This document shows positions 9,580-20,533 of a stretch of 64,000 nucleotides of DNA, piece after piece. The notes below the pieces were generated by a model. The model made no database searches, was not told the DNA's origin, and saw only the letters and a list, made by a program, of their open reading frames with translations. The stretch comes from Auanema rhodensis (Eukaryota; Nematoda; Chromadorea; Rhabditida; Rhabditidae): the NCBI GenBank assembly GCA_964057225.1, contig OZ059894.1, positions 11,170,131 through 11,234,130 on the forward strand, read 5' to 3'. How positions within the stretch are numbered: the first letter of the stretch is position 1; each line of letters opens with the position of its first letter. Both the position numbers and the translations under genes were made by a program.

Positions 9580-12500
9580 ATGGTTTATTGAATAACTAAT
9601 GTTATGAAACAATAAATAACCAATAAAAAAGAGCCCAGAATCGGGGAGACGGTATTACCAGTACAACTTAAAACAGCAAGTGATTAAAAAGTACAAAATA
9701 AAACACATTACCAACAGAGGCTAAAACGACTCAAGAGTCGGGGGAGTGGGTTAAAAAAAGTAATGAATAACAAAAAAAATGAATAATAAAGCAGAACAGT
9801 GAAAAGTAAATATCAAGTGCCGCTATGATCAAACAATTTGAGTGCCTACGGCAATGGTGTTAAAAATAAACAACAAAATACATGTACCAATGAAGGTCAG
9901 AAAGAGAGAAAGAAAAAAGACAAAAATAAGTAATACAAAAAGTAAAAAATATATTACAATCAAATCACAAACAAGTCAATGGATAATTTCTTCTTCATAC
10001 TGCCTTACACCAGAAACATGTTCCACGTAGATATTCCTGGCCCACTTGATGGTATCGGCGACGACGAGCTTCTCCATTAGCCGGTTGTAGTGGCTGCTGA
10101 TCTTGAGTGATCGGAGGGCTTGTACGTTGAGCGGGTCCATAGTTCCAAGCATTCCTACGACATACGCTTCTACACTAGTCTTATAACCAAGACATTGGTA
10201 TTGGCTGGCTATGTCAGCATATTTCCTCTCCTTTATCATACGCGCGGCTATCATGGCTTGTCGGCGGTTTTCATAGCTCACTGTAACATCAACGATACTA
10301 CAGTGTTTTGCGTCATGATCGACCACTACTATGTCAGGTCGGAGTGTACTATTAATGCCAGGAAGAGGCTGGTTAGTGTAAACTTCTCCGTTTTTAGGCT
10401 CTGGCAGGGCTTTGATAAGACGGTCCACGATGTTGTTGTGGCGGAGTTGGATTGCTCTCGTGTGAAAGTGGCAGTGTCCAAGAACATGTGCAGCAGTTTC
10501 GTTGGGGTAACTACACCTGCGGCACTGTTTGTTTCCTTCTCCGTGTCTTCTACAGCCATTGAGCTGGAGAGTATTAAGTCGAGCCTTGTGGATGAATCGC
10601 CAATCAGCAAACCGTATGAAATCTCCCTTCGCCATAAAGTGATTGGACGCTTTGTTGAGCATTGTGACATCAAAGACTTTCCCTTGATCCGGTTTTTGAA
10701 GAAGGATCCGAAGGTCTTTCAGCCATAATGCACGTCGCAGGCTTCTGTGGCATAGTGAAGGTGTTAACAGTTGGTTGTTTAGATTGAGTTCTAAACCACT
10801 TTCGAGGCATGTCCAGTTAGCGTTGATGAGTTTCTTGAGTTGACGCATCGCTACTCTTACTCTAGTCCAGATGGAGGAAACATCAGATGTTTCGGTGTCG
10901 AAAATGCCATCAACGGAACCGTTGTAATATGCAGCTGTCTCATCGTTACTGGCTTGACGTTTAATCCTTTTTGATGCTACTTTTATTGAGTCTTGATGCG
11001 CAATATCAGCTACTACAAGATCAGATGACTTCAAAAGTTGGTAGGCATGAGTGACTTCACAGACGTCTGACAGGTGTTGGAGTCGAGAGAGACCAAGTCC
11101 GCCGTAGTTAGTTGGCAGGTAGATTGGTTCAGCACTGGCGTTTGGAGGATAGTGCATCCATCTACGGGCACAGCGTTTGAGTTCTTTGTCAAAGGCGACT
11201 AGTTTACTCTTTGGGACGTGGCCATTCGTCATATGAAAATTAAGGCAGGGCATCAGGAAGGTGCGTACTGCGTCAGCTTTCTGCCATTCAGCCAGTAAGG
11301 ATTTGTCAATTTTTTCCAAGTGTTGACTCATGATATTCACTGTTGGAACCGCAGACTTATGTAAATGCATTCCAGTAGGGATTCCCAGGTGGGAGTAGCT
11401 GTCAAATTTGCTGAGAGCGGGTAGAAAGCAGCTCTGAAGCATGTATGAGGCTGTTGATATTTTCCCTTTGTCGATCGTCAAAGTGGCGCATTTCGCTGGT
11501 TTGAAGGTCAAGCCTGTGAAATTAGCCGCATTTGATGCTGCGTCCAACATTTTCTGTAGATCTTCTGATGATGAGGAGACCAGGGCAAGGTCATCGGCGT
11601 ACGCTAGCACAGCGATGTTGTGATTGTGTAGCTTATAGCCTGTAGAGGTTTCCAAGATGGTTTTAATTAGAGGTTCAATGGCAAGGTTGAACAGGATCGG
11701 AGATAGTGGGGATCCTTGTAACACACCTGCGTGAACTGGAATGGTCGAAGTGAGTCCGGAGCCTGTCTGGATTCTTGTAGAGGCATCTGTGTATAGAGCT
11801 CGTACTCGGGATATTGAGGCTTCAGCCATTCCTGACCATCTTAGAACGTCTAGCAGAGTTTCGTGTGGCAGCGATCCAAAAGCGTTTGCGAGATCAAGCC
11901 AAGCAATTGCAATTTTCTCACGTTTACGTTTAGCGTCTGCAATGGTACTTTGCAACAAAAAGTTGTGTTCCATGCATCCAGCTTTGGCCACAAAGCCCTT
12001 TTGGGAGGGAGAAAGTCTTTTTTCTGCTCTTGCCCATGTTAGCAGTCGATGCGTAAGACAAGCTGAGTACGTCTTACCAATTGTGCACGAAAGTGCTATT
12101 GGTCGCCAGTTGTTAATGTCAGCTTTATCACCTTTCTTATGGATGAGGACGGTGGTCGACTCTTTCCAGGAAAAAGGGATGTGTCCTAGCTTGTGTACGG
12201 TGTTAAATATCGCTGCTAATATGTGACCTCCTTGGTCAAATTTCTTCCAGTGCGAGTATCGAAGTCCATCAGCTCCTGGAGCCGTATCGCTGCAACGTCG
12301 TATGCGTTCCCAGACTTCCAAAGGGGTGAAAACACCTTCTAATGGGTCGGTACTAGTTGGCAAATCCGGTCTGGTGACTGTGATGGGGAGGGCTGGGCCT
12401 TGACTGCTGTGAACAGAAAGGAAGTGTTTTTCAACATCTGCAGATGGTATGGTGCAGGTTTCACTTTGTTCTCCGAGCAGTTGTCGAAAGGCTTTCTTCT

Positions 12501-12928
12501 TGTTGGCCCTCCAAAGCTTCTGGATCTTCATCGCCTGGGTTTTTTGGTCTTCCTCAGGTTGTGTGTGTGGTCGGCGCCTTTGTCGGAAGTTGGGAACTTT
12601 GATCATAATGTCAAGAGACTTTCTGATTGTGTCTACCAACTCTTCCAGGACCTGCTCGAGCTCACTTTTGCACACTACCTTTTTAATTCTATCCACCCAA
12701 ATATTTTCAGAGTTTCTATTCGGATCAGGGTCGGCAAAAGATGGTTCTGTACTCGGAACCCTGATCTCGTTGAATATTTCACTCTCTCGCGGAAGGGGGG
12801 AAACTTCGGCCTCTGGGGACAAGTCCAGAATTGGGGCCTCAAACAAGCGTACCGTTGATGGAGATCCTTGTTCCTGTCCACTGGATGATGTTTCCTCCAT
12901 TGTACGCTCCTCCACGGGCGGGGTGGTC
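9580..12928 (-). mobile_element. Retrotransposon A3, 5'-truncated, stacked on A2
   Basis: Lacks the leader and the first ~109 codons. Its 5' end at 12928 joins U2 nt 39 through a 4-nt filler (CACA, 12929-12932). No target duplication remains on that side, so either the insertion deleted U2 nt 40-96 or a later rearrangement did. Confidence 0.87.
9976..12928 (-). pseudogene. Retrotransposon ORF lacking the zinc-finger N terminus
   Basis: Residues from about 110 to 1092 of the family-A protein are open, with the reverse transcriptase and endonuclease motifs intact. Both N-terminal zinc fingers are gone. The frame stays open by chance into U2 sequence up to 13002, giving about 25 non-native residues. 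In R2-type proteins the N-terminal fingers take part in DNA recognition, so this product would probably be defective. Confidence 0.82.
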
Positions 12929-12932
12929 CACA

Positions 12933-12971
12933 TACTACACTTTGATCTTAGCCAAAAGGCCGAGAAGCGAT
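12933..12971 (-). pseudogene. U2 snRNA gene, 5' end only (nt 1-39)
   Basis: The first 39 nt of U2, ending within the branch-point-recognition GUAGUA. The rest of U2 is displaced behind A3 and A2. Confidence 0.85.
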
Positions 12972-13413
12972 ACAGCATAGCCATGAGTATCAAAGACATC
13001 AAGCAAATGTATCGTACTTGTTACGAGTGCACTCTCTCATTTGAATATAAAAGTGTGGTTTGACAATCTTGACTGTACAGGTCATAAATGGCTCATATAA
13101 ACTGTGGATTTACTCAACTTTTGGACTTATTTTTTTCTTATTCGAAGCGCTGCACTTTTTTCTATTCTTTTTATTCAAATACTTGTATATAGTTTTATAT
13201 GTACGGTTGCAAAGTTTCCGAATATTTTATATATTTTTATACAATAATTAGGAGAAGGTTAATACAATGAAATCTCCCAACTTTACAGTGTTTGTATTGC
13301 TTACAGTATCTAGAACAACCACTCTTGTAATATTAGAGCACATATCAATCAACAACTTTTTCTAGTTATCAAAGCTTTTTTATTTCTTCAAGATATTTCA
13401 AATAAAATATAAA
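12972..13413. other. U2-upstream to 5S spacer, unit 2
   Basis: Standard 442-bp spacer; no gene seen. Confidence 0.7.
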
Positions 13414-13532
13414 AGCTTACGACACCCGGGATTCCCAAGCCGTCTCCGATCCAAGTACTAACCGGGCCCAACGTTGCTTGACTTGCCAGATCGGACGGAA
13501 TGGCGTACTTTCAACGTGGTATGGTCGTAAGC
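13414..13532 (-). rRNA. 5S ribosomal RNA (single copy unit)
   Basis: Full length. One substitution against the other copies at 13499 (CGGAATGG on + where the others have CGGGATGG). This is the only 5S gene of its unit. Confidence 0.95.
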
Positions 13533-13674
13533 AATGTCATATTCTTCATTATCAGTTATATCACTCTAAATCTTGTTGTTAATAGATACGACCACAAAGA
13601 AAACAACAGGAACAGTAACAATAACAAAAAAAATTTTTTTTTCACCTATGTGTCTAAAGGTTAGCCATGTATCC

Positions 13675-13677
<3 letters not shown>

Positions 13678-13730
<53 letters not shown>
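13678..13730. repeat. (TA)n microsatellite
   Basis: TA tract of 53 bp, one of the three longest in the window. Confidence 0.95.
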
Positions 13731-13732
<2 letters not shown>

Positions 13733-14563
13733 ACAGTAAAAAGTCCAATCAAGAGAGAAATTTTTTCAACACATAGTTTTTTTTTTTTTAAATATCATTG
13801 TTTTTCCTCATAACTCGGTTTAAACTCGTTCTAACCCGTTGAAATACGTCTAGAAAGTCTTTATAACATGCATATGTATGATAGAACTTCATATTTATTG
13901 TAATAGAAAATTTTATTTTCAGACGTCTTGGTTAACAATGATATGTTTTACCCCCTTATAATTTTTATCATAATGTTCCTTATACGGAACGCTCAATGAA
14001 ACTTGCTTCCAGAAAAATTTCTTTCTATTTTTTTTTCATATGTACGTACTACGTAGATACTATAGAGAACTATGATAGAAAACTTTAACATTCACGAAAT
14101 CATCATTTCTCATTACGCTACGGAGGTTTAAAAAGCTGTGTTTTACCTTATAATAGACCGGAAAACCCTTGTGTTAAAACTGGACCGTTTTTACACATAT
14201 AAAAATGTCCCGTATTCGGGACCCTAATGTAACTTTTGATTCCCTATATTTTTTTTCATGAAATTTACAATCTACTGTAGAAAGAAGAATTATTTTTATA
14301 AAAACTGTAAATTTTTGAAAAATGAAAACAAAACGAAAACAAAAACAACTTTTTTTTGAACATTTTCTCACACAAGGGTCCCCCCTTACCTACTTTTTTT
14401 CTCATTACTCGTTTCAACCTCATCCGATCACTCTGCAAACATGTTTAATCGTTCTAACTTGTTGAAATACGTCTTAAAAGTCTAAACAACATGCATATGC
14501 ATAATAGAAACCACCCGAATAGGCCCCCACGCACTAAACGAGATATATACATTACCAGTATAG

Positions 14564-14604
14564 TAATAGAACACATATTGAAGATTAATTCGATAAGAAC
14601 AATT
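14564..14604 (-). repeat. Fossil U2 target copy
   Basis: Same relic as at 961. Confidence 0.75.
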
Positions 14605-14908
14605 TATTGACGTAGAGAATGTTTGTTCCGAAAAACTACAATATTAAACTATAAAAGTAACAAAAGCGTAGAGGCAGCAAAGACATGAATAAACATAAAT
14701 GTAAATACAGAATTACCAGGTAGTACATAAGTATGACAAAAAATTATAAGAAAGCCATGAAAATAGAAGGTTTGTGAACAAATGAGAGGTACATCTTTGA
14801 TCGTATAGTCATTTCTAAACCGTTCGTATGCTGCAGCATCGTCATAAGCGTCACTCAAGTTGAATTTCCATGTGTACTACACGATTTTCATTCTTATTGT
14901 TACATTCT

Positions 14909-14921
14909 TTCCCTGAGGGAA
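14909..14921. promoter_or_regulatory. Palindrome directly downstream of U2 3' end
   Basis: The perfect palindrome TTCCCTGAGGGAA abuts the mature U2 3' end. In the primary transcript it could form a short hairpin and mark 3'-end formation. It is present after every U2 3' end in the window except the inverted copy ending at 57141. The function is inferred from position only. Confidence 0.4.
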
Positions 14922-15105
14922 TGGGCCGTTCCCGCCAGCAGTGCAAGAGCGGGTCGACCCGTGAGGTGGAGCTAGCAAGCCAGCATCTACCTCAAGTCTC
15001 AAAAATCGGTTAACCTTATTGTGAACCAATGGAACACATATCGAAGGTTAATTCGATAAGAACGATTACTACACTTTGATCTTAGCCAAAAGGCCGAGAA
15101 GCGAT
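14922..15105 (-). ncRNA. U2 spliceosomal snRNA, intact
   Basis: Complete 184-nt U2 gene. It has the invariant 5' end ATCGCTTCTCGGCC with stem-loop I, the branch-point-pairing GTAGTA (nt 34-39), stem IIa (ATCGAA with TTCGAT), stem IIb (TGTG with CACA), the Sm site ATTTTTGAG (nt 100-108), stem-loop III (nt 114-143) and stem-loop IV (CCCGC with GCGGG), ending GGCCCA. It is one of only three uninterrupted copies and so a candidate functional gene. The retrotransposon cut sites fall at nt 37/38 and 96/97 (family A) or 38/39 and 79/80 (family B). Confidence 0.96.
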
Positions 15106-15180
15106 ACAGCATAGCCATGAGTATCAAAGACATCAAGCAAATGTATCGTACTTGTTACGAGTGCACTCTCTCATTTGAAT
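15106..15180 (-). promoter_or_regulatory. Putative U2 promoter region
   Basis: These 75 bp upstream of the U2 start are identical next to all three intact U2 genes. A proximal sequence element would be expected about 45-65 bp upstream, around TCGTAACAAGTACGATAC, but I cannot recognise a consensus. No TATA box lies at -25 to -30, as expected for a polymerase II snRNA gene. Confidence 0.35.
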
Positions 15181-15547
15181 ATAAAAGTGTGGTTTGACAA
15201 TCTTGACTGTACAGGTCATAAATGGCTCATATAAACTGTGGATTTACTCAACTTTTGGACTTATTTTTTTCTTATTCGAAGCGCTGCACTTTTTTCTATT
15301 CTTTTTATTCAAATACTTGTATATAGTTTTATATGTACGGTTGCAAAGTTTCCGAATATTTTATATATTTTTATACAATAATTAGGAGAAGGTTAATACA
15401 ATGAAATCTCCCAACTTTACAGTGTTTGTATTGCTTACAGTATCTAGAACAACCACTCTTGTAATATTAGAGCACATATCAATCAACAACTTTTTCTAGT
15501 TATCAAAGCTTTTTTATTTCTTCAAGATATTTCAAATAAAATATAAA
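15181..15547. other. Rest of U2-upstream to 5S spacer, unit 3
   Basis: AT-rich; no gene seen. Confidence 0.65.
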
Positions 15548-15666
15548 AGCTTACGACACCCGGGATTCCCAAGCCGTCTCCGATCCAAGTACTAACCGGG
15601 CCCAACGTTGCTTGACTTGCCAGATCGGACGGGATGGCGTACTTTCAACGTGGTATGGTCGTAAGC
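15548..15666 (-). rRNA. 5S ribosomal RNA (single copy unit)
   Basis: Full length, with the majority sequence. Confidence 0.97.
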
Positions 15667-15808
15667 AATGTCATATTCTTCATTATCAGTTATATCACTC
15701 TAAATCTTGTTGTTAATAGATACGACCACAAAGAAAACAACAGGAACAGTAACAATAACAAAAAAAATTTTTTTTTCACCTATGTGTCTAAAGGTTAGCC
15801 ATGTATCC

Positions 15809-15811
<3 letters not shown>

Positions 15812-15868
<57 letters not shown>
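15812..15868. repeat. (TA)n microsatellite
   Basis: TA tract of about 57 bp. Confidence 0.95.
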
Positions 15869-15870
<2 letters not shown>

Positions 15871-16701
15871 ACAGTAAAAAGTCCAATCAAGAGAGAAATT
15901 TTTTCAACACATAGTTTTTTTTTTTTTAAATATCATTGTTTTTCCTCATAACTCGGTTTAAACTCGTTCTAACCCGTTGAAATACGTCTAGAAAGTCTTT
16001 ATAACATGCATATGTATGATAGAACTTCATATTTATTGTAATAGAAAATTTTATTTTCAGACGTCTTGGTTAACAATGATATGTTTTACCCCCTTATAAT
16101 TTTTATCATAATGTTCCTTATACGGAACGCTCAATGAAACTTGCTTCCAGAAAAATTTCTTTCTATTTTTTTTTCATATGTACGTACTACGTAGATACTA
16201 TAGAGAACTATGATAGAAAACTTTAACATTCACGAAATCATCATTTCTCATTACGCTACGGAGGTTTAAAAAGCTGTGTTTTACCTTATAATAGACCGGA
16301 AAACCCTTGTGTTAAAACTGGACCGTTTTTACACATATAAAAATGTCCCGTATTCGGGACCCTAATGTAACTTTTGATTCCCTATATTTTTTTTCATGAA
16401 ATTTACAATCTACTGTAGAAAGAAGAATTATTTTTATAAAAACTGTAAATTTTTGAAAAATGAAAACAAAACGAAAACAAAAACAACTTTTTTTTGAACA
16501 TTTTCTCACACAAGGGTCCCCCCTTACCTACTTTTTTTCTCATTACTCGTTTCAACCTCATCCGATCACTCTGCAAACATGTTTAATCGTTCTAACTTGT
16601 TGAAATACGTCTTAAAAGTCTAAACAACATGCATATGCATAATAGAAACCACCCGAATAGGCCCCCACGCACTAAACGAGATATATACATTACCAGTATA
16701 G

Positions 16702-16742
16702 TAATAGAACACATATTGAAGATTAATTCGATAAGAACAATT
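16702..16742 (-). repeat. Fossil U2 target copy
   Basis: Same relic as at 961. Confidence 0.75.
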
Positions 16743-17059
16743 TATTGACGTAGAGAATGTTTGTTCCGAAAAACTACAATATTAAACTATAAAAGTAACA
16801 AAAGCGTAGAGGCAGCAAAGACATGAATAAACATAAATGTAAATACAGAATTACCAGGTAGTACATAAGTATGACAAAAAATTATAAGAAAGCCATGAAA
16901 ATAGAAGGTTTGTGAACAAATGAGAGGTACATCTTTGATCGTATAGTCATTTCTAAACCGTTCGTATGCTGCAGCATCGTCATAAGCGTCACTCAAGTTG
17001 AATTTCCATGTGTACTACACGATTTTCATTCTTATTGTTACATTCTTTCCCTGAGGGAA

Positions 17060-17243
17060 TGGGCCGTTCCCGCCAGCAGTGCAAGAGCGGGTCGACCCGT
17101 GAGGTGGAGCTAGCAAGCCAGCATCTACCTCAAGTCTCAAAAATCGGTTAACCTTATTGTGAACCAATGGAACACATATCGAAGGTTAATTCGATAAGAA
17201 CGATTACTACACTTTGATCTTAGCCAAAAGGCCGAGAAGCGAT
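17060..17243 (-). ncRNA. U2 spliceosomal snRNA, intact
   Basis: Identical to the copy at 14922-15105, with all stem-loops, the Sm site and the upstream flank present. It belongs to the duplicated pair of clean units. Confidence 0.96.
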
Positions 17244-17318
17244 ACAGCATAGCCATGAGTATCAAAGACATCAAGCAAATGTATCGTACTTGTTACGAGT
17301 GCACTCTCTCATTTGAAT
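17244..17318 (-). promoter_or_regulatory. Putative U2 promoter region
   Basis: Same upstream sequence as at 15106-15180. Confidence 0.35.
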
Positions 17319-17685
17319 ATAAAAGTGTGGTTTGACAATCTTGACTGTACAGGTCATAAATGGCTCATATAAACTGTGGATTTACTCAACTTTTGGACTT
17401 ATTTTTTTCTTATTCGAAGCGCTGCACTTTTTTCTATTCTTTTTATTCAAATACTTGTATATAGTTTTATATGTACGGTTGCAAAGTTTCCGAATATTTT
17501 ATATATTTTTATACAATAATTAGGAGAAGGTTAATACAATGAAATCTCCCAACTTTACAGTGTTTGTATTGCTTACAGTATCTAGAACAACCACTCTTGT
17601 AATATTAGAGCACATATCAATCAACAACTTTTTCTAGTTATCAAAGCTTTTTTATTTCTTCAAGATATTTCAAATAAAATATAAA
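17319..17685. other. Rest of U2-upstream to 5S spacer, unit 4
   Basis: AT-rich; no gene seen. Confidence 0.65.
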
Positions 17686-17804
17686 AGCTTACGACACCCG
17701 GGATTCCCAAGCCGTCTCCGATCCAAGTACTAACCGGGCCCAACGTTGCTTGACTTGCCAGATCGGACGGGATGGCGTACTTTCAACGTGGTATGGTCGT
17801 AAGC
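17686..17804 (-). rRNA. 5S ribosomal RNA (first of pair)
   Basis: Gene body as the majority. Its 5' flank is of the second-gene type (TGTCATATTC, AATAGATACG), unlike the first gene of most other pairs. This pair was therefore made by a separate unequal crossover. Confidence 0.97.
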
Positions 17805-18045
17805 AATGTCATATTCTTCATTATCAGTTATATCACTCTAAATCTTGTTGTTAATAGATACGACCACAAAGAAAACAACAGGAACAGTAACAAATGAAAT
17901 GCCCAAACTTTACAGTGTTCGAGTTATTTACAGTATCTAAGACTACCTCTGTCGTGTTATTAGAGCAAACATTCGATTAACAACAACTTTTTTTTAGTTA
18001 TCAAAGCTTTTTTATTTCTTCAAAAAATTTCAAATAAAATATAAA

Positions 18046-18164
18046 AGCTTACGACACCCGGGATTCCCAAGCCGTCTCCGATCCAAGTACTAACCGGGCC
18101 CAACGTTGCTTGACTTGCCAGATCGGACGGGATGGCGTACTTTCAACGTGGTATGGTCGTAAGC
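18046..18164 (-). rRNA. 5S ribosomal RNA (second of pair)
   Basis: Full length, 360 bp from its partner. Confidence 0.97.
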
Positions 18165-18306
18165 AATGTCATATTCTTCATTATCAGTTATATCACTCTA
18201 AATCTTGTTGTTAATAGATACGACCACAAAGAAAACAACAGGAACAGTAACAATAACAAAAAAAATTTTTTTTTCACCTATGTGTCTAAAGGTTAGCCAT
18301 GTATCC

Positions 18307-18309
<3 letters not shown>

Positions 18310-18338
<29 letters not shown>
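18310..18338. repeat. (TA)n microsatellite
   Basis: TA tract of 29 bp. Confidence 0.95.
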
Positions 18339-18340
<2 letters not shown>

Positions 18341-19164
18341 ACAGTAAAAAGTCCAATCAAGAGAGAAATTTTTTCAACACATAGTTGTTTATTTTTTAAA
18401 TATCATTGTTTTTCCTCATAACTCGGTTTAAACTCGTTCTAACCCGTTGAAATACGTCTAGAAAGTCTTTATAACATGCATATGTATGATAGAACTTCAT
18501 ATTTATTGTAATAGAAAATTTTATTTTCAGACGTCTTGGTTAACAATGATATGTTTTACCCCCTTATAATTTTTATCATAATGTTCCTTATACGGAACGC
18601 TCAATGAAACTTGCTTCCAGAAAAATTTCTTTCTATTTTTTCTTCATATGTACGTAGATACTATAGAGAACTATGATAGAAAACTTTAACATTCACGAAA
18701 TCATCATTTCTCATTACGCTACGGAGGTTTAAAAAGCTGTGTTTTACCTTATAATAGACCGGAAAACCCTTGTGTTAAAACTGGACCGTTTTTACACATA
18801 TAAAAATGTCCCGTATTCGGGACCCTAATGTAACTTTTGATTCCCTATATTTTTTTTCATGAAATTTACAATCTACTGTAGAAAGAAGAATTATTTTTAT
18901 AAAAACTGTAAATTTTTGAAAAATGAAAACAAAACGAAAACAAAAACAACTTTTTTTTGAACATTTTCTCACACAAGGGTCCCCCCTTACCTACTTTTTT
19001 TCTCATTACTCGTTTCAACCTCATCCGATCACTCTGCAAACATGTTTAATCGTTCTAACTTGTTGAAATACGTCTTAAAAGTCTAAACAACATGCATATG
19101 CATAATAGAAACCACCCGAATAGGCCCCCACGCACTAAACGAGATATATACATTACCAGTATAG

Positions 19165-19205
19165 TAATAGAACACATATTGAAGATTAATTCGATAAGAA
19201 CAATT
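19165..19205 (-). repeat. Fossil U2 target copy
   Basis: Same relic as at 961. Confidence 0.75.
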
Positions 19206-19522
19206 TATTGACGTAGAGAATGTTTGTTCCGAAAAACTACAATATTAAACTATAAAAGTAACAAAAGCGTAGAGGCAGCAAAGACATGAATAAACATAAA
19301 TGTAAATACAGAATTACCAGGTAGTACATAAGTATGACAAAAAATTATAAGAAAGCCATGAAAATAGAAGGTTTGTGAACAAATGAGAGGTACATCTTTG
19401 ATCGTATAGTCATTTCTAAACCGTTCGTATGCTGCAGCATCGTCATAAGCGTCACTCAAGTTGAATTTCCATGTGTACTACACGATTTTCATTCTTATTG
19501 TTACATTCTTTCCCTGAGGGAA

Positions 19523-19668
19523 TGGGCCGTTCCCGCCAGCAGTGCAAGAGCGGGTCGACCCGTGAGGTGGAGCTAGCAAGCCAGCATCTACCTCAAGTCT
19601 CAAAAATCGGTTAACCTTATTGTGAACCAATGGAACACATATCGAAGGTTAATTCGATAAGAACGATT
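19523..19668 (-). pseudogene. U2 snRNA gene, 3' part (nt 39-184), split by B1
   Basis: The 41-bp duplication of U2 nt 39-79 lies at 19628-19668 and again at 20534-20574. Confidence 0.85.
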
Positions 19669-20533
19669 TATTGAAGTAGGAAATGTTTTGCCCCGTAGGA
19701 CTACAAGTAAATATTATCTAGCACAAGGCTATTAGAGAATGATAAGATACTACCTGCACTAAGTGCGTCGCATCGTAAAGGGAAAAAAAATTAAACAATG
19801 GGAGTTTAACAGCATGAAATTGAGAGAAAAGACATATCCGAGTGTGAATAAAATTACGGGTGAACGGAACATGGAGTACGAGAGACATACAAAACGAGAC
19901 TAAGTGAAAAGAAAAAGTCTTGTATCACGTTCATGAAGGTTCGACGGATCCGGTAAGAAGCTGCGGGTTCAGAAGGTCAGCTTTCATCTCGTAGTCGTGG
20001 CGCATCAGGAATTTGTGAAGCTTTCCGGCTTTGCAGACGGCTGTATTGGTCCTCGTAGGATGGTGGAAGATGTTGTCGCTTAGTGATGTTACACATAAAG
20101 ATATGCAAAAATAGAACAATTCAAAGAAAAAGAGCACAATTAAAACGAGATTTGGAGAGAAGAGAAGTCTTATATCACTTTCGATGGTTCGGAAGCTCCA
20201 GTCTGCTGCTGCGGTTTAGGGGGTGCAACTGGCATGTCGGAGGCGTAGCACATCATAGGTCAAGCTTGCTGGACTCCCGGCTCGGCTGGTGGCTGTGAGT
20301 TTTCCTTGTGCTTGTTCTCGGTGGTGGTCCCTGGGCTGTCTCTTCACCAAAAATTACTATACTAATTGCACATTTCATTTAAACGACCCATTTCAGAAGC
20401 TTTAAGAGGAAAAGCTACAATTAGCATAGGACCGCCTCAAGGCCTGGTGGATCATTCAATTTAGTTTCAATCGCCAAGTATAGCGGCCTGGGCCCTTGGG
20501 TCAATTCACTGAACCAGTGTAGTATCGATTGTT
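19669..20533 (-). mobile_element. Short U2-inserted retroelement B1 (family B, non-autonomous)
   Basis: This 865-bp insertion in U2 sense orientation is flanked by the 41-bp duplication. Its 3' end reads CTTCAATAAA, like the TTCAATAAA of family A, but the rest is unrelated. No reverse transcriptase is encoded; the longest sense frame (19931-20137, 68 codons) may be a coding remnant. The 5' leader (20423-20507) is 88% identical to that of B2 although the bodies are much more diverged. A segment near 19907-19949 recurs in diverged form near 20141-20200, so the copy looks like a composite of two 3' regions. Best explanation: an internally deleted derivative of a second U2-specific element whose autonomous form is not in this window. 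Confidence 0.75.
20423..20507 (-). other. Conserved structured 5' leader of family B
   Basis: Ten differences from B2 over 85 nt. On the element strand CAAGGGCC can pair with GGCCTTG, AGGCCGC with GCGGTCCT, and ACTTGG with CCA(C), in an order that allows a nested pseudoknot. It begins about 25 nt from the 5' junction. R2 elements carry an HDV-like ribozyme in this place, but I do not see a P4 hairpin or a clear catalytic segment, so the ribozyme idea is weak. Confidence 0.35.

Larger units (their letters stand above)
13533..14921. repeat. 5S-to-U2 spacer, unit 3
   Basis: Contains a 53-bp (TA)n tract (13678-13730) and the fossil U2 target (14564-14604). It carries a 7-bp insertion (TACGTACTACGTAG around 14043-14056) that only the next unit shares, so the two neighbouring units are a recent tandem duplicate. 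Confidence 0.85.
15667..17059. repeat. 5S-to-U2 spacer, unit 4
   Basis: Near-identical to the unit 3 spacer, including the private 7-bp insertion. It has the longest TA tract (15812-15868) and the fossil U2 target at 16702-16742. Confidence 0.85.
18165..19522. repeat. 5S-to-U2 spacer, unit 5
   Basis: Standard spacer with (TA)n at 18310-18338 and the fossil U2 target at 19165-19205. It lacks the 7-bp insertion of units 3 and 4. Confidence 0.85.

Noticed and set aside
13573-13776. Open frame with a Tyr-Ile repeat across the TA tract
   Set aside because: Produced by translating the microsatellite; it changes length with the repeat and is broken in other units.
15193-15275. Possible spliced-leader RNA gene on + in the U2-upstream spacer (GGTTTGACAATC, later AACTTTTGG resembling an Sm site)
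   Set aside because: The presumed exon, donor site and Sm-like motif are loosely placed, there is no stable hairpin after the Sm-like motif, and it matches no leader I know.
20330-20360. Sm-like motif AATTTTTGG on the minus strand of B1, suggesting a hidden snRNA
   Set aside because: B2 has only AAATTTTGG there, no snRNA-like stem-loops flank it, and it lies inside the element body.
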